DNA from: Cristatella mucedo
Taxonomy: Eukaryota; Bryozoa; Phylactolaemata; Cristatellidae
Assembly (NCBI GenBank): GCA_009760855.2
Contig: WPIO01000009.1
Span: 8,301,501-8,365,500, forward strand
Direction: 5' to 3'
DNA: 64,000 bases
Made by a program: the position numbers and the translations under genes. This document shows positions 1 through 11,999 of the stretch, in pieces. Each line of letters opens with the position of its first letter. Position 1 is the first letter of the stretch. Under the pieces are notes generated by a model. It was not told the origin of the DNA, did not search any database, and worked only from the letters and a program-made list of their open reading frames with translations.

Positions 1-1560
1 TTACGATCCGTGCTGGCTGAAGCTCCAATTCGTTTTGGGTCTGGCAATATACTGTGTTTAAATGTCCAGCCACATTATTTGAACAGCTCGTGAAGGTACA
101 ATTTTGGGGCAATGCACAGCAATCGATTGCAAAGCCTCGGGTGTATGCTACAGTCCCTATAATCAAATGCAAATTGAGCAGAAATTGTCTGTGCGAAGCT
201 CCGAATCTCATAGCATATCACATTTCTCTGTTTCGAAAGTGAACCCGACAGTGTTCATGCTATTTCAAACCGCAATTATCGCGTAATGCACGGCAATTGA
301 CAGCAATCGAAGTTGCCAGCATCAGCAAGTCCTAATTATTCCTCGAAAGTCGACGAGAAAGCTGATGGGCGAAGCTCCAGTTTTCCTTGCGTATTACTTC
401 GCACTGTGTTAACGGTGCAACTACGTCATTTAAACTCATGGAGCACGAACAATCACCGGAAATGCACGAAAATCGACAGCAAGAACCGGACTAATACCGC
501 AATCTATCGCAAATCGACCAGAAATTAGCTAAGCAAAGCCCCAAATCTGATTGCACATAAATTTCACTGCGCTTGCACATACATTCAACCCAAAATGCGT
601 ATTCAATCTCGCGAAATGCATGGCAATTATCGGCAACGGCTGCGAAAATACTTCAGTTTATTTTCATCCATTAAAGATGGACAGAAAATGGCTGGTCGAT
701 GCTTCCATTTACATTTGCTAAAGCTGTATACATTTTTTCGGTTACGCTCCAGAAATGCCAATGCCAATATTTTATTCATGCTAGTTCGTGAACACTGCCT
801 GGCGATCGGCTGCACTGGTGCGGTCGATACCAAAATTTACAGCAATCCCTCAAAAATCAACCACAACTAGATTGTTCGAAACTCAAGTTTGCGTTGCATA
901 TGACATTGCACCCTTTTAAAGTAAATTCAAAAATTCTCAATCCATTTTGTACGCTAATTATTGGGCAATGCAAATCAATCGATTGCAATGGCCTCTGGTA
1001 AATGCCGCACAATCCACTACAATCCATCTTGAATCATCAAAGATGGCTTTCAGAGCTCTAATTTGGATTGCACATTGCACGCCACTTGGTTTAAAGGAAA
1101 ATCACAGAGAGCGTCTTCAACTATGCGCACGTTCATTCTCGGCGAATACAAACCATTTTCCGGATGCAGCTGCTCGTGCCGACATCCGCTCTTATTCGCC
1201 GAAAATACATAAAAAATTGGCTGGGTGCAGGTAAAAACTTAATTCCCAGAGCAACACAGAATGGTTACAGTTGGCGAACTCTTCTCAAGTTTTTGGGCAT
1301 TTCCTTTCTCTATAAATGAGCTACCCAGGCCCGGGACATTACTTAAATGCAAGGCGACTTCAATCACCCAGAAACCACGACCGAAATTACTATAAACCGG
1401 ACGGGTGTTGCACTGCACCATTTAAAGTTTACCGACAAATAGTTCATGAAACTGTGCAAGGGCATCCTTATACCGTATACTACAGTTGCCTACAATCACC
1501 AACGGCCAATGACGTTATTCGCTATACTCCACCATAAACCGACCAGAATTTACCTTTGCA
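1..1560. repeat. degenerate ~175-bp repeat array
   Basis: The same landmarks recur in the same order: a stretch like GCGAAGCTCCAAATCTGATTG, then an AT-rich part with ACTGTGTT and TTTAAA, then AATGCACAGCAATCGATTG, then a GACCAGAAATT-like join. Copies start near 15, 185, 360, 525, 690 and 860, with weaker ones to about 1560, so the period is roughly 165-185 bp. Identity is low, so this is an old satellite-like array. A reverse-strand unit lies at 6660-6840. The short ORFs here share no protein signature and look incidental. Confidence 0.5.
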
Positions 1561-1705
1561 ACTTTTGATTGCCTTTAGCACTAATCTACGTTGAAGTTGT
1601 CCAGACCATGGACCACTTAGCAATCGAGCTGTCACAGAAATTAAATGGGCTGCTTAGGAAGGGCTTAGGGCAATTTCCTCCGGCAGAAATTATATTCAAC
1701 TCAAT

Positions 1706-1885
1706 AGGCCGGTTTGACCGAGTAGTGCAGGTGCTCGCCCCCCGACCGAGGTTAAGGCGAACCCATTTGACGACTGAGATCGTGGGTTGGAGCCCCGCGG
1801 CATATCGTATGTGAAGCGTCTGAATGGTGCTCAAATTCTCTTATGGCTCTTTAAAAATGAATTGCATTTTATTTATTTATTTAGA
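1706..1885 (+). repeat. SINE-B copy (tRNA-derived)
   Basis: It starts with an A-box-like segment (TTGACCGAGTAGTGCAGG) and has a B-box-like segment near 1785 (GGGTTGGAGCCCC). The body reads CATATGTGAAGCGTCTGAAT and the 3' end resembles the LINE-A tail before a TTTATTTATTT run. An internal duplication of the 'gaccgaggt' part makes it longer than other copies. Confidence 0.7.
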
Positions 1886-2439
1886 CATACTTCCATGAAT
1901 CTCGCAAGAATTTGCAGCGTACGGTCGACACAGTCCGCCCCTTGTTTTAATTGAGGAGCTGTGGGAATGTGGCTATTTGCATGCTCTTGCAATCCGGATT
2001 GGTACACGTGACTCCCTGTCTAGGTTGCAGGTAACTTACTGCAGATCATTTGGCCTCACCTTTACTGGAAGACTTCACGGTGTTTGGCACCTTCTGAATG
2101 GTGACTGGAAATATTGCAAGAGCTCAACGGTCAGCACGGGACAGTTTGAGGGCGCTAAAGATCAATTAACGATAAACACAGCTTACCTAAAGTATGTCAT
2201 TCCACTTCCTTGTAACTTTTGGATCGAGCGTTGTACGAGCCTGCATGCATCGTGCTCGATACAGTTTGGCGATGAGTTGCATATATGTTCACAGTTTACA
2301 TCGTAGGCAACGCGTATGTTGGTTTCTAATAAACTAGAGAAGAACTTTGCACATCCGATGCAATCATTAATGTCAGTTGTCCAAAAACTGATCGTCTGGC
2401 GACTCATCGTCCGTGAACAGTGCCTAAAGACCGAACAAG
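1886..2439. other. unassigned AT-rich spacer
   Basis: I see no gene or recognisable repeat here. Short ORFs on both strands lack domain signatures and splice context. Confidence 0.4.
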
Positions 2440-2615
2440 GACTCGGTTTGCACCTGTGCTGACTCTGCTATTCTTCCCACTTTCTCTTTGGTGCTTGAGA
2501 TGAAGTCCTTCGGCTACCGAATGCTTACTGATAGCCGCTAAGGCTGTGAGAGCGCTACACAAAACTCTCCTGGGTAACACCCACATAGTCTTTGCGGCTT
2601 TGTGGAGTTACAGAT
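2440..2615 (+). mobile_element. LINE-B 3' end fragment
   Basis: It matches the LINE-B 3' end seen better at 56165-56402: the TGCTATTCTTCCCACTTTCTC segment, then AAGGCTGTGAGAGCGCTACACAAAACTCTCC, then CACCCACATAGTCTTTG and TGTGGAGTTAC. Only the last 175 bp or so remain. Confidence 0.7.
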
Positions 2616-2900
2616 TATCATATGTTACATTACTCGTTTGTACATCTATGCTTGCTCAAAGGAATAGCGCCTGCACTCATTTTTACTATTTCTGTTACCT
2701 ACAGGGATACCAATCTTTCCAGCCTTGAAAAGGTGGCTCAAGCAGAGATTAGTTTAGGCTCATAGCTGACAAGCAGCAAACTATATACGTGTCGCACTCA
2801 GCGAATATGCTCGAATATGAATAATACTCGAAGAAGTATGCAGTAACGAGTGCCTCTCTCAGCGTGATAGTCAAAACAGCATCAGGGACATAGCTATTAA
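2616..2900. other. unassigned spacer
   Basis: No gene or recognised repeat is seen between the LINE-B remnant and the next LINE-A tail. Confidence 0.4.
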
Positions 2901-3000
2901 GAATAACAATAAAGTCCTGTTTTAGCGTCCTCAGAGAACTCAATCGCTTACTAAGCACTTTATATTTTCTGCAAAAAAAGCTCGATCGAATGGTCAGTGG
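2900..3000 (-). mobile_element. LINE-A 3' tail fragment
   Basis: The reverse complement has the LINE-A terminal hairpin (AGTGCTTAGTAAGCGATTGAGTTCTCTGAGG) followed by a short AT-rich tail. Only the final 100 bp survive. Confidence 0.65.
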
Positions 3001-3214
3001 TATTATGGGCGTGGCTACGCCCGCAATACTGTTCAGCCCCAGCCGGACTAACACCCCTCCACCCGGCCAACGGGCACGCTGAGTACCGCCTCATTGGGCG
3101 CTGCAGTTGGACAGTATCGGCTGACGAAGCTGCATTAAACTGCAACGGGTCAGCTGTAGTCGCTTGACCCGCTAGTCCTGCATCAAGGAACTTTCTGTTT
3201 GTCCACCGGCCAGT

Positions 3215-3880
3215 GTGAACACTATCCCCTCTCTCTTCTTCTCACTCCCTTTTCTTTTCGCTTACTCTCTTCTCTACTGGCGCTCTAGAGCTGCTCCTAA
3301 GACGGCATCTACATCCGTATGTACGTTCGTACGTTCGCGTTTGCCTGCGTATGAAACAATACAGCCGTCGTCGTCAGTAACAAAAGTCACTTATGGGGGC
3401 AACGTTCAACTCCGTCACGCCGCCATCGCGTACCAGAGCCTCTACAAATTAGTGACCCTGACATGACTATCTGCCTGTGCGTCGGCCTGTACGCATGCTA
3501 TCCACTCTCTGTCTCTCTCCCTTTTCTCCTACTGTCTTATTTACTGGTTCCCCAGAACTGCTTCCATGACGGCTTCCTCTTCATCCATCTGTACGCTCGC
3601 TCGCTTCGCGTTTGCTCGCGTACAATACAATACAGCCATCGTCGTCTGTACCACAACTCGCTTGTGGGGGCAACGTTCCCCCTTCGTCGTACCGCCATCG
3701 CGCTCTCGAGCCCCAACAAATTGGTGACCCGGAAGATTGTTTCAAACACCCAACCTTGCTCGATTAAAAGAAAAGTCGACGCGAATACGAAATTCAGCAA
3801 CCGACCGACCGTCGTAGTCAACACCACAAATCGCTTGTGGGGACATCGTTCACCTTCTTCGCACCGCCAGCGTGCGCACA
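3215..3880 (+). mobile_element. tandem LTR-like units with tRNA-Trp-type primer sites
   Basis: Two diverged direct repeats (about 3224-3448 and 3499-3720) share a CT-rich start, 'ctgcttc.tga.ggc', 'gtacg.tcg', 'acaatacagcc.tcgtcgtc', 'tgggggcaacgttc' and 'cgccatcgcg'. Each is followed by a sequence like a retrotransposon primer-binding site: TTAGTGACCCTGACATGA at 3449 and TTGGTGACCCGGAAGAT at 3721. The known tRNA-Trp complement used by CsRn1/Mag-type Gypsy elements is TGGTGACCCCGACGT, so I read these as LTR ends. A partial third unit lies near 3790-3875. No gag or pol ORF remains, and only about 33 bp separate the first primer site from the next unit. Confidence 0.45.
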
Positions 3881-3889
3881 TGCCCCTAA

Positions 3890-5145
3890 AGTATCATTCT
3901 ATGGTTAGAGGTGACATGCACATGGTCAGAATGCAAATATGATTAGTGGCAGCATGCACACTGTCAACAAGCATACGCACGAAAAGAACGAATCTCGCGA
4001 ACCTATGAAATGCAGCGATAAACAGATACACGCTCAGCTTCCTTTTTAAATGTAGTCAAGTCAGGGGATGTTGTGACACAAGTCAGAAGCGAGTTCCAGG
4101 CTTTGCGAGCATGCGAAATAAAGGCACGGTCTCCAAAGGATTTGAGATTCGTACGAAGTATAGGTGAACGATTAGATTACCAAAAGCGGATGGTACAATG
4201 CGTAGCCTGGTCGAGGATTAGATCTTATAGGTAGGCTGGAGCCAAAGAATGAAGGGACCTAAAACTGAGTGACAGAACCTTGAAGTCGATACGTTGCTTG
4301 ACTAGAGCCAGTGCAGGTCGGCGAGAAGTGGTTTGATGTGGCAACTGCGACTCTCTCGACAGACAAGCCTAGCTGCAGCACCAACTGTAAATGCCTGATT
4401 TCGCATGCCAATAGACCACCAAGCAGTGAGTTACAGAAGTTGAGATTGGATGTCACAAATGCATGGATCAATTTTGATGTGGTATTCCTTTTTAACCAAG
4501 CGCAAATTTTAGCAATGCTATATAGCTGAAAGTTGGTAGACTTGACTATGGAGCTATGTGGTCGTCCAATGAAAGGTCACTTTGGAACAGGATGCCTAGA
4601 TTTCGTGCAGATTCATCAGGAGAAGTGCTGGCTGGCAGATCCGATTGTGAGCGTTAACCTTCCCCAATTCTGAATCACACTTGGCTTTCCCATAAATAGT
4701 AAGTCTATTTTATTATCATTCTGTTAAAAAAAACGTTTGCTGCCATCTATTCGCGGATTTCATTAATACATGTAGCAAGGGAGTTTAAAGAATTGGACGT
4801 GCTGGAGGGCTGAGAGGGATCAAAGCAAAATACAACAGATTTTCGTCTGCATTGAAGTGAAAGCCTAGATTGTGCCTGGCAATTAAGTCGGCAAGAGGGA
4901 GAGTATAAACCGTGAAAAGAACCGGCCCAATCACAGAGCCCTGAGGTACCCCATACTTGAGTGGTACCTCGAATGATCTTTGTCCGATCACATCATTACT
5001 CCGGAGTCTCCCACTGAGATCATACTTAAACCCATTGCAGTGCAGTACCAGTGATATCCATGTAAGACGAGAGCTCAAGCTCGAGAAGAGCTTGCTGATT
5101 GATAGTATCAAAAGCTGCCGAAAGATCGAGAAAACAAGCAGCCAT
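3890..5145 (-). mobile_element. LINE-A copy, 5'-truncated, degraded RT
   Basis: Read on the minus strand, this ends in the LINE-A 3' UTR (GGTTAGAGGTGACATGCACA and GTGGCAGCATGCACA in plus orientation). It covers the C-terminal half of the reverse-transcriptase ORF, including a PQGSVIGPVLF-type segment near 4940 and an altered FYADD box (FNADE) near 4850. Frameshifts and stops break the ORF (partial frames at 4785-5111 and 4259-4471), so it is a dead copy. The family is CR1/L2-like, with DLSAAFDTI, GVPQGSVLGP and FYADD motifs and a C-terminal LHWLPV segment. Confidence 0.85.
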
Positions 5146-5394
5146 GTATGGCCACGTCATGTGCTTACACTAACTTCGAAGGGTGCATCCGAGCGTGCTC
5201 TTTCAGCCAGCGCGTTGAATTGGCTAGAAATCATATTTCTTAGACACCAGCTTTTCGTATTCTTTACCACCAAGCTCAGACTTTGGAAAACATTATGTTT
5301 CTGCGTTTCCTTCATTGTCTTATTAAGACGACTGCTTCCAGAGCTATAGCCAACACGTCCGATCGTTATCTGAGATTATAAACTTTTTTCACGG

Positions 5395-5507
5395 TGGCTT
5401 GCAAAAATATACGTAGCTTCATGGTTCTGTCTCCACTAGATTATCTCAGTTCAATTCTGGCTGGGCTACCGAAAAAAGTCACTAGACCACTGCAGCTGGT
5501 GATGAAT
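5395..5507 (+). mobile_element. LINE RT fragment
   Basis: One frame gives LDYLSSILAGLPKKVTRPLQ, the conserved RT region just C-terminal of the thumb in CR1/L2-type LINEs (LDYCNSLLxGLP...LQxxQN). It ends where the tail of the LINE-B copy on the other strand begins. Confidence 0.6.
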
Positions 5508-5912
5508 ATGGCTGCATCTCCGTCTGTAACTCCACAAAGTCATAAAGACCATGTGAGTGTTACGCAGGAGAGTTTTGTATAGTGCACTCACAGCCTAAGC
5601 GGCCTTCAGTACGCATTAGATAGCCAACAGACTTCGTCTCACGCAACAAAGAGAAAGTGGGAACCATAGAAGAGTCAGGAGAGCAGTTAAGGTATTGAGT
5701 AGCATAGAAGTAGCAGCTCAGGACCGCTGAAAAGGATGAGCCATAGTCAGCAGCAGAAGAGCAGCTGTCGTTGCGTAAGAATTGTGGAACCGAGTTCCAC
5801 AGTCTTGGGCCTGCAGAGCTACAGCTTCTGTCGCCAACGGTCTTTAAGCGGAGGAATGGGACAGCTAATTTATTGTCCACACAGGACCTGAGGGCACGCA
5901 GCAAGGGTAATA
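5503..5912 (-). mobile_element. LINE-B copy, 3' part with intact C-terminal frame
   Basis: The minus strand has a 114-residue frame (5904-5560) with LRLKTVGDRSCSSAGPRLWN near its start, the usual C-terminus of CR1/L2-type LINE proteins (GDRxFSxAxPxLWNSLP). After the stop comes the LINE-B 3' end with a GCGCTATACAAAACTCTCC-like segment and CACATGGTCTTTATGACTTTG. The family is distinct from LINE-A by protein and by its ATTAC-type tail. Confidence 0.75.
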
Positions 5913-5925
5913 TACAAATCCCAAA

Positions 5926-6475
5926 GGTTTGACCGGTGCCTCCTTTACTGAAGGAGCTTGGATGGATGAGGGTTGATCATCGGATACAGAGCAAAGCTCT
6001 TGTACTGAACCATAAGGCCCGCCGCGGCTTGGCTCCTTCATAACTAACTAAACTGCTGCACCAATTCCAGCCTCCTCGTGCCCTCCGGTCCTCTATAGAC
6101 AATATATTAGCTGTAACATTTCACCACTTGAAGATAATTGGCGTCTGAAATTTTTGTTCTGCAGGTCCTAGACTTTTAGTAGGAACTCACTTACACAATT
6201 CTTAAGCAACGAAAAATAGTCTCCTACTGTCAACTATGGCCAATTCTTTCCAGCCGTCCTGGGCTGCTACTTCCATGCTACTTATTACTTCAACTGCTGT
6301 CCTGACTCAGCAATGCTTCTCACTACCACCTTATTGTGTGAAATGAAGTCTGTTGGCTACCGATTGCGTACCGAAAGATGCTTAAGCTTTGAATGCGTTA
6401 TACAAAACTCTTAACACCCACATTAGTCCTTGTGGCTTTTTGAAGTTACAGACAGACGGAGATACGAAGCTTGTC
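5926..6475 (+). mobile_element. LINE-B copy in the opposite orientation
   Basis: It begins about 15 bp from the end of the minus-strand LINE-B copy and runs the other way. One frame reads RIQSKALVLNHKARRGLAPS, then LRSSIDNILAVTFHHLKIIG and CSAGPRL, interrupted by stops. The 3' part reads CACTACCACCTTATTGTGTGAAATG, then the LINE-B UTR. The two copies form a head-to-head pair and are too diverged to be a recent duplication. Confidence 0.7.
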
Positions 6476-6479
6476 TGGA

Positions 6480-6660
6480 TTGTTACGCCTGTTTATGCGC
6501 ACCTACAACTTCACAGCTCCGTCGTCGCCGCGACGTAGGCTCAAAAGTGCTCACATTGATTGGCACAAAATCATAAAATACTTCGTAACAGTCAACTTTT
6601 GATAATCTATGACAGTACCTACTAGCTAAATGTGGCCTTCAAGCTTGAGCAGAGCCGTAT
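6480..6660. other. unassigned spacer
   Basis: No gene or recognised repeat is seen. Confidence 0.4.
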
Positions 6661-6840
6661 TGGAAGAGCACAGCATGTCAATCACTATGCAATCGCCTGC
6701 CAATTAAGGTGCAAAATAGCTTAAACTTTTCGGGACAATTTTTGAGAATTGTTAATGAATTGCTTTCATTTGCGCGAGCCATTACAATCGATTGCTGTGC
6801 ATTACGCCGAAATCGTACGTTGCCCGTTGCTTTAAAATGA
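6660..6840 (-). repeat. reverse-strand unit of the 1-1560 repeat
   Basis: The reverse complement has CGTAATGCACAGCAATCGATTGTAATGGC and upstream AT-rich sequence matching the array at the start of the window. Confidence 0.45.
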
Positions 6841-6879
6841 AGCGATCGCACTTTGAACGCTGTGCACTGTCATACAAAA

Positions 6880-6951
6880 ACGACATAAACGACATAAACG
6901 ACATAAACGACATAAACGACATAAACGACATAAACATAAACATACATAAAC
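6880..6951 (+). repeat. 9-bp tandem repeat (CGACATAAA)n
   Basis: About six perfect head-to-tail copies of CGACATAAA are followed by a degenerate CATAAACATACATAAACG end. Because the unit is 9 bp, one frame stays open and reads Asn-Asp-Ile repeats; there is no evidence that it is translated. Confidence 0.9.
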
Positions 6952-7880
6952 GACTGCTTGGCGTACATACCTCTGCACGATTCAGTGCATGCTATTAGCT
7001 ACGCTTTTTACTAGCAACAGGCCCCGAGTGTTCGTGTGCTTTTGCAGGCTTATCTAAGCATAATACCTTGATTGTCCTTAACCATTGGTAATTGTTTCTC
7101 ATTCTGTGAGTTTTAAAACGTCTTGATTATCGCTATGCGCAATTAGGGTACTACACAGGACATAATAATATCAGTTTTCATTACAACTTTAAGTCTACAA
7201 TTCAGTCCCTTGGCATTTTGATTTCAAATTCCCTGGTTAATCACAACTGAGTAAGAACATCTCAAACGACTGAAAGCTACCTTTAGCTTAAAATTATTTG
7301 TTTGCTAACTTAATAATTCCTTTTGACAATCTTCATTTGAGAAAATTGCCAATTAAACTCTGTCTCCTCCACCTTTCCCTCTACAGTGCTACTTTTGATA
7401 TCAAATAGATGAACTACTCAATTTAGTATTTATTCGGGAACTTCATCTTTCAAGTTTCTATTTCAGATGTGTTGGTCTCAGCAGCGTTTTCAAGCTCAGT
7501 TTCCTTTCTCAACTTGCCTTCCGTTATTGTCTTTACGGTTATTTTCAATACTTATGAGATGTCTTAATTCTGTGTAGTGGCTTTCAACGATTCCATGTTC
7601 TGAACTCGGGAAGTTTGCATGCCCTCTAATGCTGTACTTTGTCCGCGTGCAATCGCCAACTAAGGCCAAATTCTCATATAAAAAACTTGAGGCTTATTTC
7701 ACCCTTGTCAAACATTGCAGTTATGAAGCCTTCTTATCCAGGTGCGCCTCAACTTGATCCCTGGCTTTAATATCACATCATATCCTCGAGCTTCTTATTA
7801 GTTCTTTATTCCGACTACATCTCTTCAATCTTGAATTTTTCGAAATACCTTCTCATTGTCTAATACTTCTTGAACTGGGA
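6952..7880. other. unassigned AT-rich region
   Basis: About 930 bp of roughly 37% GC DNA. I see no long ORF, no LINE or SINE match and no clear tandem structure. Pyrimidine-rich stretches occur but do not flank an open frame. Confidence 0.4.
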
Positions 7881-7882
7881 CA

Positions 7883-9727
<1,845 letters not shown>

Positions 9728-9744
9728 ATAAGAATATATTGATC

Positions 9745-9901
9745 GCCATCTGAATGAAGTGACAAAAACGATCTGCAGACTGGCCTTTGTTAAGTCAATG
9801 ACACAATAGCCGTGCTTTTTTTGGACAACTCTTGAGCCAGTTGAAAACTTCTTCCTGCGTATTTCCTTCAGGTAACTTCCGGTAATGTTACCAACGACCA
9901 T
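9745..9901 (-). CDS. unrecognised ORF fragment beside the CA repeat
   Basis: The minus strand is open from 9901 through the microsatellite. Its unique part reads VVGNITGSYLKEIRRKKF... and then KKHGYCVIDLTKASLQIVF. The composition looks like protein rather than chance, with alternating strand-like hydrophobics and basic residues. I do not recognise the family. It may be a foreign exon or part of an older element captured next to LINE-A. No splice sites were established. Confidence 0.2.
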
Positions 9902-9955
9902 GTCATTTTGTTTGAAGCTGACTAATGCAGGGATGATATAATAATAATAATAAAT

Positions 9956-10008
9956 AAATAAATCCTAGCTGATTAAACAGCTTCTTTTTGTATTGCGACA
10001 GAACAGTC
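9956..10008 (-). repeat. SINE-A tail fragment
   Basis: AATCCTAGCTGATTAAACAG followed by a TTCTTTTTGTATTGCGACAGAAC-like segment is the reverse complement of the SINE-A 3' end. The head is absent. Confidence 0.7.
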
Positions 10009-10016
10009 TTTTAGTA

Positions 10017-10053
10017 TTTATATTATTATATATTTTATATTATATTATATATA

Positions 10054-10084
<31 letters not shown>

Positions 10085-10113
10085 ATATATATTTTATATT
10101 ATTATATATTATT
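10017..10113. repeat. AT-rich microsatellite
   Basis: Dense ATAT/TATTATATT sequence with no complex unit. Confidence 0.9.
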
Positions 10114-10124
10114 TATTTAGCCCG

Positions 10125-10290
10125 TCAATAACATCCATCCTTTGTGTGCCTTTGCACGCTGACACTGTGCATGCTGCCACTAACCATGTTTGCATGCTGA
10201 CCCTGTGCATTTCACCCCTAACCATGTTATGCTTGTTGTCATTGAACATGCTACTACTAACTATTCGATCGTATTATTATCCAAGCTTGA
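10125..10290 (+). mobile_element. LINE-A 3' UTR fragment
   Basis: It has GCACGCTGACACTGTGCATG, CTGCCACTAACCATGTTTGC, CATTTCACCCCTAACCATG and TGAACATGCTACTACTAACTATTCGATCGT in the family order, but lacks the terminal hairpin. Confidence 0.75.
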
Positions 10291-10394
10291 GGCGCGCACA
10301 CCACGTGTGTCAAAGTTAAGTAGCGGACTACGACCAGGGTCTCAGAGATCAAGATGACGTCAGTTGAGTCTTACCACGCCCACGAACCAAGTAA

Positions 10395-10754
10395 CTAAGT
10401 TGTAATTCGAATGGGAGGGAGGGAGGGGATCTCGATAATCAGTTGTTGTGTGTCTTGCCCAGCATCTTCGCATGTAAATGAAACGCTGATAGAATTAAGC
10501 TTGAAGAAGTTAATGGATTTTTTATCATCGTATGCAGGTATACAGATATTAGCATTAACTGCGTTCGTTGTAAGTAACCGAATGACATAGAAATTGGCGC
10601 TCAAATCATCGTGGTACGAAAGGAATGTTGAAAGCAACGAGTGCCCTTTATGAAACCAGGAAGAAAAAGTTCTTACTGTTGAGATCGAGTTGAGATAGAT
10701 TACGAGCATTCGAGTCTGACAGGAGAAATAGGCAGACGTTAAGAGTGGTCTCAT
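10395..10754 (-). CDS. unrecognised 119-residue ORF
   Basis: This minus-strand ORF has a normal amino-acid mix and includes LSANFYVIRLLTTNAVNAN and SINFFKLNSISVSFTCEDAG. I recognise no family. It could be a terminal exon or a chance ORF; an ORF this long in 40% GC DNA is unusual but not decisive. The C-terminal GGGAGGGAGGGAGGGG run in plus orientation encodes a Pro-Ser-Leu stretch. Confidence 0.2.
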   Translation of the reverse strand: MRPLLTSAYFSCQTRMLVIYLNSISTVRTFSSWFHKGHSLLSTFLSYHDDLSANFYVIRLLTTNAVNANICIPAYDDKKSINFFKLNSISVSFTCEDAGQDTQQLIIEIPSLPPIRITT

Positions 10755-10799
10755 TCAATTGCCAAGCAAACTAGTGAAGATATATGAAGAAACCGAAGG

Positions 10800-11290
10800 T
10801 TATTTAAAAAGTTAATTAGCGGAGATGGGTGTGAAAAGGATATCGCAGCACCAAAGGCAGCAGTGCCAAAGTTTCGAAAGAAGAGCTTGCAATGATGGCT
10901 AATCACGCGAGTGAATCCCAGCGAGGGAAAAGCAAAAACAATAGATGCCTTGAGTTATTTTATTTTTGTAAAGTTGAATTACTGAAAGATGCAATGAAAG
11001 CGAGCCCATCCCAAAATGTTCTTGAAGTAATATCTAGTAGACCATCAGCTACTCTCCACATCCTTACGTTTGTTAAGGATCTTGAAATAAGGAGTTTAAA
11101 AAGCTGTCTGTGCTAAAGATGAAATATCAAAGTTAAAATCAAAGAAGACTTGAATATTGGATTGATAACACAGGCAAAGCCTCAAATGCTACGCTAGGCA
11201 GCAGTCAAGAAAGTGGGATCAGATGATTCCAAAGATTTCTTCTCATTTACCGATCCTCTTATGCCTGAATTAACAGCACAAAATAGATAA
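10800..11290 (+). pseudogene. unrecognised broken reading frame
   Basis: Two open pieces in different frames read like protein: ELLKDAMKASPSQNVLEVIS near 10975-11040 and KKVGSDDSKDFFSFTDPLMP near 11200-11265. Stops and a frame change separate them. It may be an old retrocopy or element ORF. I do not recognise the family. Confidence 0.2.
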
Positions 11291-11332
11291 GTGAGATGCG
11301 TGGTTTTTCCAAGTGGCAACTTCAAGATTATT

Positions 11333-11740
11333 TTGAGACAATAATAATAATTTATAAAAAAGGATTCAGGCAATGTGTATTAATAGTTAATAATTATATT
11401 ATTAATAATGTTTTAAGTAAAATCGTAGATATAAGTGGGATGAGCCGGGATGAAGCGGGAAGAGCGAAATGTAAGAAACTCTGCGCCGTACTCCTTGAGA
11501 TTTCTTAAAAGCGCTCTTCCTACCTCATCCCAGCTCTTTCTTGTGCTATATACGGTGCTATACGGGAAACCTCAGCCTTCAGGGAAACCAGATGGATAGA
11601 TGGATAGGTATATAATGATAATAATAATAATAATAATTTAAGAAAAATAATTTAGGCAATGCGTAGTAACAGTGTTAATAGTAATAATAAGATGTTAAGT
11701 AAGATCGTAGATATAAGTGAGATGAGGTAGGAAGAGCACT
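11333..11740. repeat. direct repeat flanking inverted-repeat arms
   Basis: A segment of about 130 bp (AATAATAATTTA..., CAGGCAATG, AAGTAAAATCGTAGATATAAGTGGGATGAG) at 11333-11467 recurs at 11615-11740. Next to the first copy, TGGGATGAGCC.GGATGAAGCGGGAAGAGCG is answered by GCGCTCTTCCTACCTCATCCCA at 11510-11532, forming an imperfect stem-loop. This looks like a short non-autonomous element or a foldback. Confidence 0.5.
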
Positions 11741-11854
11741 GTGTAGACTGGCGTAGGTGTCTTACTTTCGTAAACTAGTGCGGGAAGCCAAGAACTACTT
11801 TGGTGAGACTATATGAGAAGCTCTTTGTTGCTGAACAATAGCCAAGGTTTTGGC
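11741..11854. other. unassigned spacer
   Basis: No feature is seen before the next SINE. Confidence 0.4.
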
Positions 11855-11998
11855 CCATGAGTGAGGGGCTCGCCTTCGACGACCATGACCTTCGACGACC
11901 AGGGTCGTGCGCTCAAGCCTAAGGGCTTATGCAAAGTTCTTGAGAAGGTTTTGATTAAGCTTTCTTAGGACGCTATGCAAATTAATATCTATAGATTT
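11855..11998 (+). repeat. SINE-B copy, diverged
   Basis: It has the head TTGGCCCATGAGTGAGGGGC, a repeated 'cttcgacgacca' piece, a degenerate B box (GCGCTCAAGCCT) and a tail resembling 'gattaag.tttcttaggacgctatgcaaat'. Confidence 0.6.
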
Positions 11999-11999
11999 T

